Positions 27,084 to 35,097 of a DNA stretch of 64,000 nt are shown one piece after another; positions within the stretch are counted from its first letter, which is position 1, and every line of letters starts with the position of its first letter. A model generated the notes under the pieces. It saw only the letters and a list, made by a program, of their open reading frames with translations, made no database searches and was not told where the DNA came from. The position numbers and the translations under genes are program-made. The DNA is from Gammaproteobacteria bacterium (GTDB lineage: Bacteria > Pseudomonadota > Gammaproteobacteria > Pseudomonadales > UBA5518): assembly GCA_016705365.1 (NCBI GenBank), contig JADIYI010000002.1, positions 1-64,000 on the forward strand, written 5' to 3'.

Positions 27084-27414
27084 AGGGAAATGCCGCGTTG
27101 AGCGCTTCCGGAACCAGGCTCCCGGAATCGAGATGACGGCGTTCGGGATGATCGGCGAGGTGCTGGCGCACAACGTCCGCGATCTGTCCCTTGGTGGCCC
27201 CGTCCGGGATGCACAGCGCGTTCCTTGGCAACAGTCCGCTGGCCTGCATCGCCTCGATGGTGTCGACGATGCCGACGATATAGCCACCACAGTAGCCGCG
27301 GTTGAAATAATTTTCCGAGCTGCAGTCCTCGAACAAGCGGTTTCCGGTGTCATAGCCCGCTTCGACATGCAGGCAGGTCAGGAAGCAGAGCAGCGCGATC
27401 AGGCGGCGACACAT
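27073..27414 (-). CDS. Rap1a/Tai-like periplasmic protein
   Basis: This 113-residue secreted protein has a signal peptide (MCRRLIALLCFLTCLHVEA) and the Rap1a/Tai fold signature: CxGYIVGIVDT, then NALCIPDGATKGQIADVV and a C-terminal LVPEALNAAFPC. The family includes immunity proteins against type VI secretion amidases, but many members are orphans of unknown role. No T6SS or effector gene is in the window. It is first in a tight overlapping cluster with the GIY-YIG, mini-TM and permease genes. Confidence 0.78.
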   Translation of the reverse strand: MCRRLIALLCFLTCLHVEAGYDTGNRLFEDCSSENYFNRGYCGGYIVGIVDTIEAMQASGLLPRNALCIPDGATKGQIADVVRQHLADHPERRHLDSGSLVPEALNAAFPCGG

Positions 27415-27630
27415 CGACAGGGCTCCGGTTGACACATGATTCCCCGGATACTGTAGAGCAGATGGGGGTCCATGGCCAGCCGGGGCAAACGATGCATTCC
27501 GGCGCGAGCGCGATACCGGGAGGAGCGCAAACGGGAAACGGGTGCGTGGCGATATCCGCATCCGCGGACGGCAACGGCGGGCGGGCCCCGCGCGTGACAG
27601 GGTGTCATGCAAATTGCGCACTCACGCGTC

Positions 27631-27636
27631 TACAAT
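27631..27636 (+). promoter_or_regulatory. Candidate -10 element upstream of queC
   Basis: TACAAT is a 5/6 match to the -10 consensus and lies 32 bp before GTG 27669. No good -35 is seen at 16-18 bp, so this is a weak prediction. Confidence 0.3.
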
Positions 27637-27668
27637 GCCAGCCTCGAAGGGGCGGCGGAGTCGAACGG

Positions 27669-28373
27669 GTGGCACGAGCGGCGGTGGTATTGCTCAGCGG
27701 GGGGCTGGATTCGGCCACCGTGCTTGCGATCGCGCGCGCCGGCGGCTATCGCACCCACGCGCTTTCGTTTCGCTACGGGCAGCGCCACTCGGTGGAGCTG
27801 GAAAGTGCCAAACGGCTGGTGCAGGCGATCGGAGCCGCGCAGCATGTGATTGCCGATATCGATCTGCGGGTGTTCGGCGGCTCGGCGCTTACCGCGGATA
27901 TCGAGGTGCCGCGGCACGAGCCCGGGAACAGCGGTGCCGGGACCATCCCGATCACCTACGTTCCGGCCCGCAACACCATATTTCTTTCCTATGCACTGGC
28001 TTTCGCCGAAGTCCTCGATGCCCGCGATATTTTCATCGGCGTCAATGCGATCGATTATTCGGGTTATCCGGATTGCCGCCCGGAATTCATCGAGGCGTTC
28101 ACCCGCATGGCCAATCTGGCTACCAGGTCTGGCGTGGAGGGTGGCGCGCAATTGCACATCCGGACGCCGCTGATCGCACTCGGCAAGGCCGATATCATTC
28201 GCCAGGGGCTCGCGCTGGGTGTCGATTATGCGCTGACCAGCAGTTGCTACGACCCCGACGCGACGGGACGGCCGTGCCGCGGCTGCGATTCCTGCGTGCT
28301 GCGTGCCCGCGGATTCGCGGATGCCGGTATCGAGGACCCGTTGCTGCGGCGCTTCGGGTTGGCTCCGGGATGA
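27669..28373 (+). CDS. queC: 7-cyano-7-deazaguanine synthase QueC
   Basis: This ATP-dependent enzyme turns 7-carboxy-7-deazaguanine plus ammonia into preQ0, the precursor of queuosine in tRNA. The PP-loop SGGLDS (residues 10-15) and the C-terminal zinc-site cysteines (SCYDPDATGRPCRGCDSC) are intact. At 234 residues the length is normal. GTG 27669 has GGAG (27657-27660) 8 bp upstream; longer reading frames upstream are unconserved. The stop overlaps the next start (ATGA), placing it in queC-queD-queE. Confidence 0.94.
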   Translation: MARAAVVLLSGGLDSATVLAIARAGGYRTHALSFRYGQRHSVELESAKRLVQAIGAAQHVIADIDLRVFGGSALTADIEVPRHEPGNSGAGTIPITYVPARNTIFLSYALAFAEVLDARDIFIGVNAIDYSGYPDCRPEFIEAFTRMANLATRSGVEGGAQLHIRTPLIALGKADIIRQGLALGVDYALTSSCYDPDATGRPCRGCDSCVLRARGFADAGIEDPLLRRFGLAPG

Positions 28374-29425
28374 ACACCCGACTGCTCTATCTCGCGAGCG
28401 CGCCGTTCGAGGCAGCGGCACGCGTCACCGTGCTGGCGCCGGGGCACCGCGCGCGGGGACTGCATGGGCACGGTTACCTGGCGAGCGTGCGTGCTGCGTC
28501 CGCGGACGGTGCCGAGGGTCTGGCGGCGCGGCTGGCGGCGGCGGTCGCACCGCTCGATTACAGCTATCTCAACGATACGCTGGAGGTGCCAACCGATGAA
28601 AACGTGGCGCGCTGGATTCGCGCGCGGCTCGCCGATGCGCGGATCGAATCGATCGGCATCCAGAGTACACGCGAGCAGGGCGTGGATCTCGATGGCGCGA
28701 ATCGCGCGCACCTGTGGCGGCGGTTTCGCTTCGAGGCGGCGCACCGGCTGCCCGGAGTGCGTGCCGGGCATCCGTGCGGGCGCATGCATGGGCATGGATT
28801 CGAGGTAATCGTGCACCTGGGAGAGGATCTCGCGAGCCGCGACATGGGTGTCGATTACGAGCGCCTCGGTGCGCTGTGGCAACCGCTGTACGCCGAGTTG
28901 CACCGGCGCTGCCTGAACGATATCGAGGGTCTGCGGAATCCGACCAGCGAAATGCTCGCGCGCTGGATCTGGCAACGGCTGCAGCCACGACTGCCGGAAC
29001 TTTCATGGGTGACGGTCTACGAGACCGTCACCGCGGGATGTCATTATGACGGTGCGCATTTCCGTATCTGGAAGGAACAGCGTTTCGAGAGCGCGGTGCG
29101 CGATCCCGCGAACGTGCTGTTCGGCCACAGTTATGTCGCGCGCCTGCATCTCTGCGCACCGCTCGATCCGTTGCTCGGCTGGACCATCGATTATGGCGAT
29201 GTGCGCGAGGCGTTTACCCCGGCATTCCGCGAGCTCGACCACCAGCTGTTGAACGACACGACCGCTACCGGGGGTGATCTTGCGTCGCTGCTCGACTGGT
29301 TGCGGCGGCGTTGCGCGGCGGCGTTGCCGGCGCTGGATCGCATCGATCTCTACGAGACCCCGCTGGCCGGCGCGACGTTGTGCTGGGGCGAGCAGGGACC
29401 GGCGCTGCCGGGTCGCACGCCATGA
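28370..29425 (+). CDS. queD: Triple-domain QueD-like 6-carboxytetrahydropterin synthase
   Basis: QueD makes 6-carboxy-5,6,7,8-tetrahydropterin from dihydroneopterin triphosphate. A normal QueD is ~120 residues; this protein has 351 and contains three QueD-like units. Unit 2 (~115-228) has the full site: zinc His in FEAAH (H125), HGH (H140/H142), catalytic Cys136 and Glu218 in VYET. Unit 1 (1-110) keeps HGH but has Ala at the first His and no Cys. Unit 3 (~232-345) has lost the first His, the Cys and one HGH His but keeps LYET. All keep the LND motif. It overlaps queC and queE by 4 bp each. Confidence 0.88.
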   Translation: MNTRLLYLASAPFEAAARVTVLAPGHRARGLHGHGYLASVRAASADGAEGLAARLAAAVAPLDYSYLNDTLEVPTDENVARWIRARLADARIESIGIQSTREQGVDLDGANRAHLWRRFRFEAAHRLPGVRAGHPCGRMHGHGFEVIVHLGEDLASRDMGVDYERLGALWQPLYAELHRRCLNDIEGLRNPTSEMLARWIWQRLQPRLPELSWVTVYETVTAGCHYDGAHFRIWKEQRFESAVRDPANVLFGHSYVARLHLCAPLDPLLGWTIDYGDVREAFTPAFRELDHQLLNDTTATGGDLASLLDWLRRRCAAALPALDRIDLYETPLAGATLCWGEQGPALPGRTP

Positions 29426-30063
29426 GTTACGCGGTAAAGGAGATCTTCTACACGCTTCAGGGCGAGGGCAGCAATGCCGGGCGCCCGGCGGTGTTCTGCC
29501 GTTTCAGCGGCTGCAACCTGTGGTCGGGGCGCGAGCAGGGCCGCGCGCAGGCGGTATGCAATTTCTGCGATACCGATTTTGTCGGTACCGATGGTCCCGG
29601 TGGCGGGCGTTTTGCGGGGCCTGGGGAGCTGGCCGCGCGAATCGTCGCGCATTGGCCGTCCGCGGCGGATCCGCGCGCGCGACCGTTGGTGGTGTTCACC
29701 GGTGGCGAGCCGCTGCTGCAACTCGACGCCGCGCTGATCGCGGAGATCCATGTGTTCGGTTTCGAGATCGCGGTGGAGACCAATGGCACGCTGCCCGCGC
29801 CGCGGGGTATCGACTGGCTGTGCGTCAGTCCGAAAGCACACAGCACCCTGGTGCTGTTGCGTGGCGATGAGCTGAAACTCGTCTATCCGCAGCCAGGCGT
29901 GGATCCCGAACGCTTTGCCGACCTCGAATTCCGCGAGTTCTTCCTGCAGCCGATGGATGGCGCGGACGCGCCGCGCAACCTGGCCGCGACCGTGCGCTAT
30001 TGCCTCGATCACCCCCGCTGGCGGCTCAGCATGCAGAGCCACAAGCTGGCTGGCATTCCCTGA
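29422..30063 (+). CDS. queE: 7-carboxy-7-deazaguanine synthase QueE
   Basis: This radical SAM enzyme converts 6-carboxytetrahydropterin to 7-carboxy-7-deazaguanine. It shows the QueE-specific cluster motif C31-x14-C46-x2-C49, the substrate-side EIFYTLQGEG start and the SAM motif VFTGGEPLLQ. At 213 residues the length is normal. ATG 29422 overlaps the queD stop by 4 bp. With queC and queD it supplies preQ0. Confidence 0.94.
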   Translation: MSYAVKEIFYTLQGEGSNAGRPAVFCRFSGCNLWSGREQGRAQAVCNFCDTDFVGTDGPGGGRFAGPGELAARIVAHWPSAADPRARPLVVFTGGEPLLQLDAALIAEIHVFGFEIAVETNGTLPAPRGIDWLCVSPKAHSTLVLLRGDELKLVYPQPGVDPERFADLEFREFFLQPMDGADAPRNLAATVRYCLDHPRWRLSMQSHKLAGIP

Positions 30064-30071
30064 ACGCAGCC

Positions 30072-30659
30072 TCAGCCCGAGCCGCGCCGTGCCGCGGCCA
30101 GGGCGCGCATCGCCAGCAGGGTCGCGACACACGCGGCAGGTTTGTGGCGACTGATCTCGGCTTCGTCCAGGCCACACAGCTCGTGCGGAAACACCAGCCA
30201 GCGCTCGCTGCGGTGCACGCAGTAGTCGGGGCGCAGCGCCGTCAAGTTGCGGGTCGGCTTCCACCACAGCGCGGCGATGCGGCGCTCGCCGGGGAATTGT
30301 TCCAGTGTCCCGAGCACCTGTTGCATGGTGATGCCGGTGTCGAACACATCGTCGACCAGCAGCATGCGGGCGTCCGCATGCGCATGCTCGTGCAGTGCCT
30401 CGAGCCCGTCGATGCGTACCGTGGGGGCGCGCTGGTCGATGCCGGTGTACAGCGCGGTGCGCAGCGGCAGGTGATCCACGCGCAAGCCACAGAACCGCAA
30501 CGCCTCGTGCAGCGCGATCGCCACCGGTGCACCGCCGCGCCAAAGGCCGATCACCAGCGTGGGCGCGTAGCCGCTTTCCAGCACCCGGCGGGCAAGTTCC
30601 AGCGAGTCCTCGAGCAGTTCCTCCGCCCCGATCCAGTGTTTGTCGACGGACTCGGGCAT
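30072..30659 (-). CDS. Phosphoribosyltransferase-family protein
   Basis: This 195-residue type I PRTase has the PRPP-binding motif MLLVDDVFDTGITMQ and an early LVIGLWRGGAPVAIALHE segment, like the xanthine/hypoxanthine branch. It probably salvages a purine base to its nucleotide, but the hood region does not settle which one. Its start overlaps by one base the stop of the SMP-30 gene (TGATG). It is convergent with queE. Confidence 0.85.
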   Translation of the reverse strand: MPESVDKHWIGAEELLEDSLELARRVLESGYAPTLVIGLWRGGAPVAIALHEALRFCGLRVDHLPLRTALYTGIDQRAPTVRIDGLEALHEHAHADARMLLVDDVFDTGITMQQVLGTLEQFPGERRIAALWWKPTRNLTALRPDYCVHRSERWLVFPHELCGLDEAEISRHKPAACVATLLAMRALAAARRGSG

Positions 30660-31519
30660 CAGGGCACACCGGCGCCGGGTACACTGACTTCCACTGTCTC
30701 GACGCGCCCTTCGTTCCGCTGCCTGGCCTTCCTGAGGCTGATGGTGGCGGCAGTCACGCAGAACAGCGTGGTGCGCCCCGGCCCTCCCAGCACGCAGGCG
30801 ATCGCATGACGTTCACCGGTCGGCACGCGGTGCGTGATGCGCCCACCCGGTTCCATGCGCAGGAATTCATGCGTGGTCGGCGAGGCTATCCAAAGCGCTC
30901 CCTCGGCGTCGAGGCAGATGCCGTCGCATACCGCCTTGTCCGGCAGGGTGCCGAACACCGTGCGCTTGTCGAGCGCGCCGCCGGGCTGTATCCGGAAAGA
31001 GATGACCTCGCGCGAGGCGCTCTGCCCGACCAGCAGGGTGTCGCCGCCGGCGTCGATCGCCATGCCGTTGGGACACCACAGCCCCTCGGCCGCGATATAG
31101 GCGTGTCCACCCGGATCGATGCACATGAGGTTGGTGGGGCAGGGCTTCTCGCGCTCGTAATCGAAGCCGAAGCTGCTCACCCAGGCGCGACCATTGGCAG
31201 CGACGACCATGTCGTTCAATTTGCCACGCGTCATCGGCGCGGTACCGCTGTAACGGCTGAATTTGCCGTTGTCGAGGCGCCAGATCTCGTGTTCCTCCAT
31301 CTGCACCGCGAGCAGGCTGCCATCGGCGAGCCAGCCAAGACCGGAGGGCTCGCCGGGGGTGCGGACCACCGTGTGGACCGCGCCGGCGGTATCGATGCGC
31401 AACACCGTGTGCTGCACGATATCCGAGAGCCACAGCGCCTGCGCATGCCAGCGCGGCGCCTCGCCAAAACCCAGCCCGGTAACGAATTCACGCAGTTCGA
31501 GAGTAGTGCTCATATCCAT
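30659..31519 (-). CDS. SMP-30/gluconolactonase/LRE-family protein
   Basis: This 286-residue six-bladed beta-propeller belongs to the SMP-30 family. Metal-site signatures are GEAPRWHAQALWLSDI at the N-terminus, the Asn in GKLNDMVVAANGRAWVSSFG and the GLWCPNGMAIDAGGDTLLVG segment. The family hydrolyses lactones such as gluconolactone; the substrate here is unknown. It is translationally coupled to the phosphoribosyltransferase gene. Confidence 0.9.
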   Translation of the reverse strand: MDMSTTLELREFVTGLGFGEAPRWHAQALWLSDIVQHTVLRIDTAGAVHTVVRTPGEPSGLGWLADGSLLAVQMEEHEIWRLDNGKFSRYSGTAPMTRGKLNDMVVAANGRAWVSSFGFDYEREKPCPTNLMCIDPGGHAYIAAEGLWCPNGMAIDAGGDTLLVGQSASREVISFRIQPGGALDKRTVFGTLPDKAVCDGICLDAEGALWIASPTTHEFLRMEPGGRITHRVPTGERHAIACVLGGPGRTTLFCVTAATISLRKARQRNEGRVETVEVSVPGAGVP

Positions 31520-31677
31520 TTTCCGATCTCCTGCCGGCGCGAGTCATAGCATCCGCAGCCCGCCCGAGGCAAGTACCATCGTCGGTGCCGCTGCCGTGCC
31601 GATGGGCGAGAAGCAGCGATGGCGATGGCTTTTCGCTACACTGGCCAGCGGCCGCAAATTGCGAAAGGAAACCGAAA

Positions 31678-32847
31678 ATGAACCAGGCGACAGAGCAAAC
31701 TGCCGAGATCGCGCGCATGCACCTGGCAATCGATGCCATCGTGCCGCGTCTCGAGGAACGCGCAGCCCTAACCTGCAGCGAGCGGCGGGTGCCCGACGAA
31801 ACCATCGCCGAACTGCGGGCGGCCGGCTTTCTGCGGTTGTTGCAACCACTTCGTCATGGCGGACTGGAAGCGGATCCGCGTGAATTTTTCCGGGCCCAGG
31901 CACGGCTTGCCGAAGGCTGCATGTCATCGGCATGGGTCGGCGGCATCATCGCGGTGCATGCGTTCCAGCTGGCGCTGTTCGATGAGCGCGCGCAGCAGGA
32001 AGTATGGAGCAGTGACGATGGGCTGATCTCGTCCTCCTACGCCCCGCTGGGCAAGGTAACGCCGGTGGATGGCGGATTCCGCCTGGCGGGACGCTGGGGC
32101 TGGTCGAGCGGCAGCGGTCATTGTGCGTGGGTGTTCCTCGGTGCCATCGTGCCCGATGACGGTTACCGCACCTTCCTGCTGCCGATCAGCGATTACCGCA
32201 TCGAGGATACCTGGCAGGCGATGGGGCTTCAGGGAACGGGCAGCAACGACATCGTGGTGCAAGATGCGTTCGTGCCGGAGTACCGCACGCACCGCCAGAT
32301 GGACGGGTTCAATATCAGAAACCCGGGCAATACGCTCAACACCGGTCCGCTTTACCGCATTCCGTGGGGACAGTTGTTCTGCCGCACGGTCTCCAATCCG
32401 GCGATCGGTGCCACGCGCGCTGCGCTGCGCCTGTTCATTCACGGCTGTCAGAATCGCTCCAGCAACGATCCCACCAAGCTGGCCGGCGATACCCACACGC
32501 AGGGCATCATTGCACGTGCCGAACTCGCGTTGGCGGAGCTGGACGCGGTGTTCGAGCGCAGCATGGCGCAGATGGTCGGGTGCGTCGGGAGCGGCATGGA
32601 AATTCCGCTTGCCGATCGCGTGCGCTATCGTTACGAGGCCTCGCAGATCATCGAGAAATCGGTGGCGGTGGTCGGTGAGCTGTTCGCCAACGCGGGCGGG
32701 CGCTCGGTGTTTCTTGGCAGCCCGATCCAGCAGCGCTTTCTCGATGTGAACACGGCGCGTGCACATGTCGCGAACAATCCGGTGCCGTTTGCGCGCAATT
32801 TCGGCGCGGTGCAGCTCGGCATGGAGAATGGCGACGTGTTCATCTGA
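31678..32847 (+). CDS. Acyl-CoA-dehydrogenase-fold flavin monooxygenase (HsaA/HpaB-C2-like)
   Basis: This 389-residue protein has the acyl-CoA dehydrogenase fold but the features of group D flavin hydroxylases. These include the RAAGFLRLLQPLRHGGLEADP start, GRWGWSSGSGHCAWVFLGA in place of the usual CoA-site sequence, and a C-terminal half rich in RYRYEASQIIEKSVAVVGEL. HsaA, the flavin oxygenase of steroid-ring degradation, is a plausible relative. Such enzymes need a separate flavin reductase, which is not seen in the classical form here. AAAGGAA precedes ATG 31678. Confidence 0.82.
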   Translation: MNQATEQTAEIARMHLAIDAIVPRLEERAALTCSERRVPDETIAELRAAGFLRLLQPLRHGGLEADPREFFRAQARLAEGCMSSAWVGGIIAVHAFQLALFDERAQQEVWSSDDGLISSSYAPLGKVTPVDGGFRLAGRWGWSSGSGHCAWVFLGAIVPDDGYRTFLLPISDYRIEDTWQAMGLQGTGSNDIVVQDAFVPEYRTHRQMDGFNIRNPGNTLNTGPLYRIPWGQLFCRTVSNPAIGATRAALRLFIHGCQNRSSNDPTKLAGDTHTQGIIARAELALAELDAVFERSMAQMVGCVGSGMEIPLADRVRYRYEASQIIEKSVAVVGELFANAGGRSVFLGSPIQQRFLDVNTARAHVANNPVPFARNFGAVQLGMENGDVFI

Positions 32848-33306
32848 TCAGCGCGTCCGCATCCGCGGACTGTAGTCCCAGGCCGTTAACCAGGTCGGGC
32901 GCAGACAAATCAGGCATTCCTGCTCGGAGCGCCCCAGCAGCCAGTTAGACAAGTCGGGATTGCTGTCGCCCAGGTAGCGCTCGATCAAACGTTCGAGCAA
33001 TTCTCCTGCACCGTCGCGGGAAATTTCGCCGCGTGCCTGGCCGCGTACGCCGCAGTAGGGTGGTTCGTTCACCGCGATCTCGAAGGCACAGCGAGGATCG
33101 CGCCGCAGAAAGCCCAGTATGGCGGAGCTCTCGTGGGTCGCGAACCAGAGGCTGTCGTCACGGTACTCGAACCAGAGCGAATTGAGCAGCGGGAAGCCAT
33201 GTCCGGCATTGCAGGCAACCCTTGCAGGAATGGTGCTTTGCACGAGGAATCGCTCGATGCGCGCGGCATCCCATGCGCTTCCCTTGCGGATCGATGAAAC
33301 TGGCAT
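32848..33306 (-). CDS. Pyridoxamine 5'-phosphate oxidase-like FMN-binding split-barrel protein
   Basis: This 152-residue protein shows the split barrel of the PNPOx-like family: PARVACNAGHGFPLLNSLWF, then DSLWFATHESSAILGFLRRD. Members bind FMN, F420 or haem and reduce or oxidise small compounds. The start is set at ATG 33306 because GGGGAG lies 8 nt upstream; GTG 33315 is in frame but closer to the ribosome site. It is convergent with, and immediately adjacent to, the HsaA-like monooxygenase; a flavin-supply role would be speculation. Confidence 0.78.
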   Translation of the reverse strand: MPVSSIRKGSAWDAARIERFLVQSTIPARVACNAGHGFPLLNSLWFEYRDDSLWFATHESSAILGFLRRDPRCAFEIAVNEPPYCGVRGQARGEISRDGAGELLERLIERYLGDSNPDLSNWLLGRSEQECLICLRPTWLTAWDYSPRMRTR

Positions 33307-33416
33307 GATGGTCACTCCCCGGTGTCAATGCGCAGCATAACGCACATTGTTGCGATGCGAAGCAGCGCTGCGCGAAGGGTATACTGAGCACTGCAACAGC
33401 TTGAAGGGGACAACGG

Positions 33417-34406
33417 GTGACGCGATTTATCGAGGCCCTGCGCACGGTACCGAAAGTCGATGCCGCCGGGTGGGCCAGGTTGTCGCTGCTCACGCGCTGG
33501 GCCGTGGCTGCACGTGCCAGCGTGCTGCTGATGACTTTCACTTCCGCGGCAATCGGCGGCATGCTGGCGCTCGCTCACGAGCGTTTTGACGCGTGGCTAT
33601 GGCTGCTGGCCTGCGCCGGCCTGCTGTTCGCGCATGCCACCAACAATCTGATCAACGATCTTGTCGATTCGGCACGCGGGGTCGATCGCGAAAACTACTA
33701 CCGTGCCCAATACGGCACCCATGCGCTGGAATCCGGCCTGCTCAGCCGTTGCGGGATGCTCGCCTATATCGGGGTGACGGCTTTGCTGGCGCTTGCGGCC
33801 GGCATCGCGGTGGTGTGGCTGCGCGGCGGACTCAGCCTGCCCCTGATGCTCGCGGGTGGCTTTTTCGTGTTGTTTTACACCTGGCCGCTCAAGTACATCG
33901 GTCTCGGAGAGCCCGCGGTGCTGCTCGTCTGGGGGCCGCTGATGACCGGAGGTGCCTATTTCGTTGCCTGTGGCGAGTGGAGCTGGGCGGTGGCGGGTAT
34001 TGGCACGGTTTACGGTCTGGGGCCCACCACGGTGCTGTTCGGCAAGCATATCGACAAGCTGGAGGCGGACCGCGTCAAGGGAATCCGGACCTTGCCGGTG
34101 CTGCTGGGCGAGCAGCGTGCGCGGCTCTGGGTGGCAGGCATGATCATCGTCCAACTGCTGCTGATCGGGGCACTGGTGTTGTTGAACCAGGCGCCGTGGC
34201 TGCTGTTGTTGTGCTTTCTGAACATACCGGCCGCGCGCCGCGCCATCGATGCCTTTGGCGCGCCCAAGCCCACGCAACGTCCCGCGGATTATCCGGCTGA
34301 AGTGTGGCCGCTGTGGTTTGCGCACCAGGCCTTCGTGTTGAACAAGCGGTTCTCGGGCCTGTTTCTCCTTGCGCTGTCGCTGGCTGTCGTTTTCAGGATT
34401 GCCTGA
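33417..34406 (+). CDS. UbiA-family prenyltransferase (MenA-like)
   Basis: This 329-residue membrane protein has about eight to nine hydrophobic helices and both Asp-rich prenyl-diphosphate sites of the UbiA superfamily: NNLINDLVDSARGVD (about residues 77-91) and GKHIDKLEADRVKGIRT. It attaches an isoprenoid chain to an aromatic acceptor. The acceptor could be a naphthoate, as in MenA, but no men or ubi gene is adjacent. GTG 33417 is preceded by an AAGGGG site at ~9 bp. Confidence 0.85.
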   Translation: MTRFIEALRTVPKVDAAGWARLSLLTRWAVAARASVLLMTFTSAAIGGMLALAHERFDAWLWLLACAGLLFAHATNNLINDLVDSARGVDRENYYRAQYGTHALESGLLSRCGMLAYIGVTALLALAAGIAVVWLRGGLSLPLMLAGGFFVLFYTWPLKYIGLGEPAVLLVWGPLMTGGAYFVACGEWSWAVAGIGTVYGLGPTTVLFGKHIDKLEADRVKGIRTLPVLLGEQRARLWVAGMIIVQLLLIGALVLLNQAPWLLLLCFLNIPAARRAIDAFGAPKPTQRPADYPAEVWPLWFAHQAFVLNKRFSGLFLLALSLAVVFRIA

Positions 34407-34457
34407 GTCCCTGCGCGGTGCGGCGTCGGTCCGGTCAGCGCCGGTGCGCCAGGCGGC

Positions 34458-35021
34458 TCACTCGCGGGCGCTGCTCACCAGGGCCAGGAATTCCTGGCGG
34501 GTCGCGGCGCTGTCACGCATGCGACCGAGCATCACCGAGGTGCTCATCACCGAGTTCTGCTTCTGCACGCCGCGCATCATCATGCACATGTGGCGCGCCT
34601 CGATGATCACCCCGACGCCTTTCGCACCGGTCACTTCGGCCACCGCATTGGCGATCTGCAGGGTGAGGTTTTCCTGGATCTGCAACCGGCGGGCGAACAT
34701 GTCGGTGATGCGCGCGATCTTTGACAGGCCGATCACCTTGCCGGCCGGAAGATAGGCGACGTGGCAGCGCCCGATGAAGGGCAACAGGTGGTGTTCGCAC
34801 AGCGAATAGAGTTCGATGTCGCGCACCAGCACCATTTCGTCGTTATCCGACTCGAACACGGCATCGTTGACGATATCCTGCAGGTTCTTGCGATACCCTT
34901 CGGTCATGAACGCCATTGCCTTGGCGGCGCGCTGCGGCGTGTCGCGGAGTCCTTCGCGCTGCGGGTCCTCGCCCAAGCCTTCGAGAATGCCCCGGTAGTT
35001 TTCAGTCAGCTGCTCGATCAT
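34458..35021 (-). CDS. folE: GTP cyclohydrolase I
   Basis: This 187-residue zinc enzyme converts GTP to dihydroneopterin triphosphate, the entry to folate and the substrate for QueD. The zinc/active-site motif SLCEHHLLPFIGRCHVAYLP and the IGLSKIARITDMFARRLQ segment are intact, and MMMRGVQKQNSVM follows. ATG 35021 is chosen because the GGGGG tract lies 6 nt upstream; ATG 35027 is two codons earlier. It is convergent with the prenyltransferase gene. Its product would feed the queC-D-E operon 5 kb away. Confidence 0.94.
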   Translation of the reverse strand: MIEQLTENYRGILEGLGEDPQREGLRDTPQRAAKAMAFMTEGYRKNLQDIVNDAVFESDNDEMVLVRDIELYSLCEHHLLPFIGRCHVAYLPAGKVIGLSKIARITDMFARRLQIQENLTLQIANAVAEVTGAKGVGVIIEARHMCMMMRGVQKQNSVMSTSVMLGRMRDSAATRQEFLALVSSARE

Positions 35022-35097
35022 GCTCATCCCCCGTGTGTGGTGCTGCATATACGTGATCCGCGCGAGGACGGATCAATCGCTGGCTCCGGTCGTGCTG

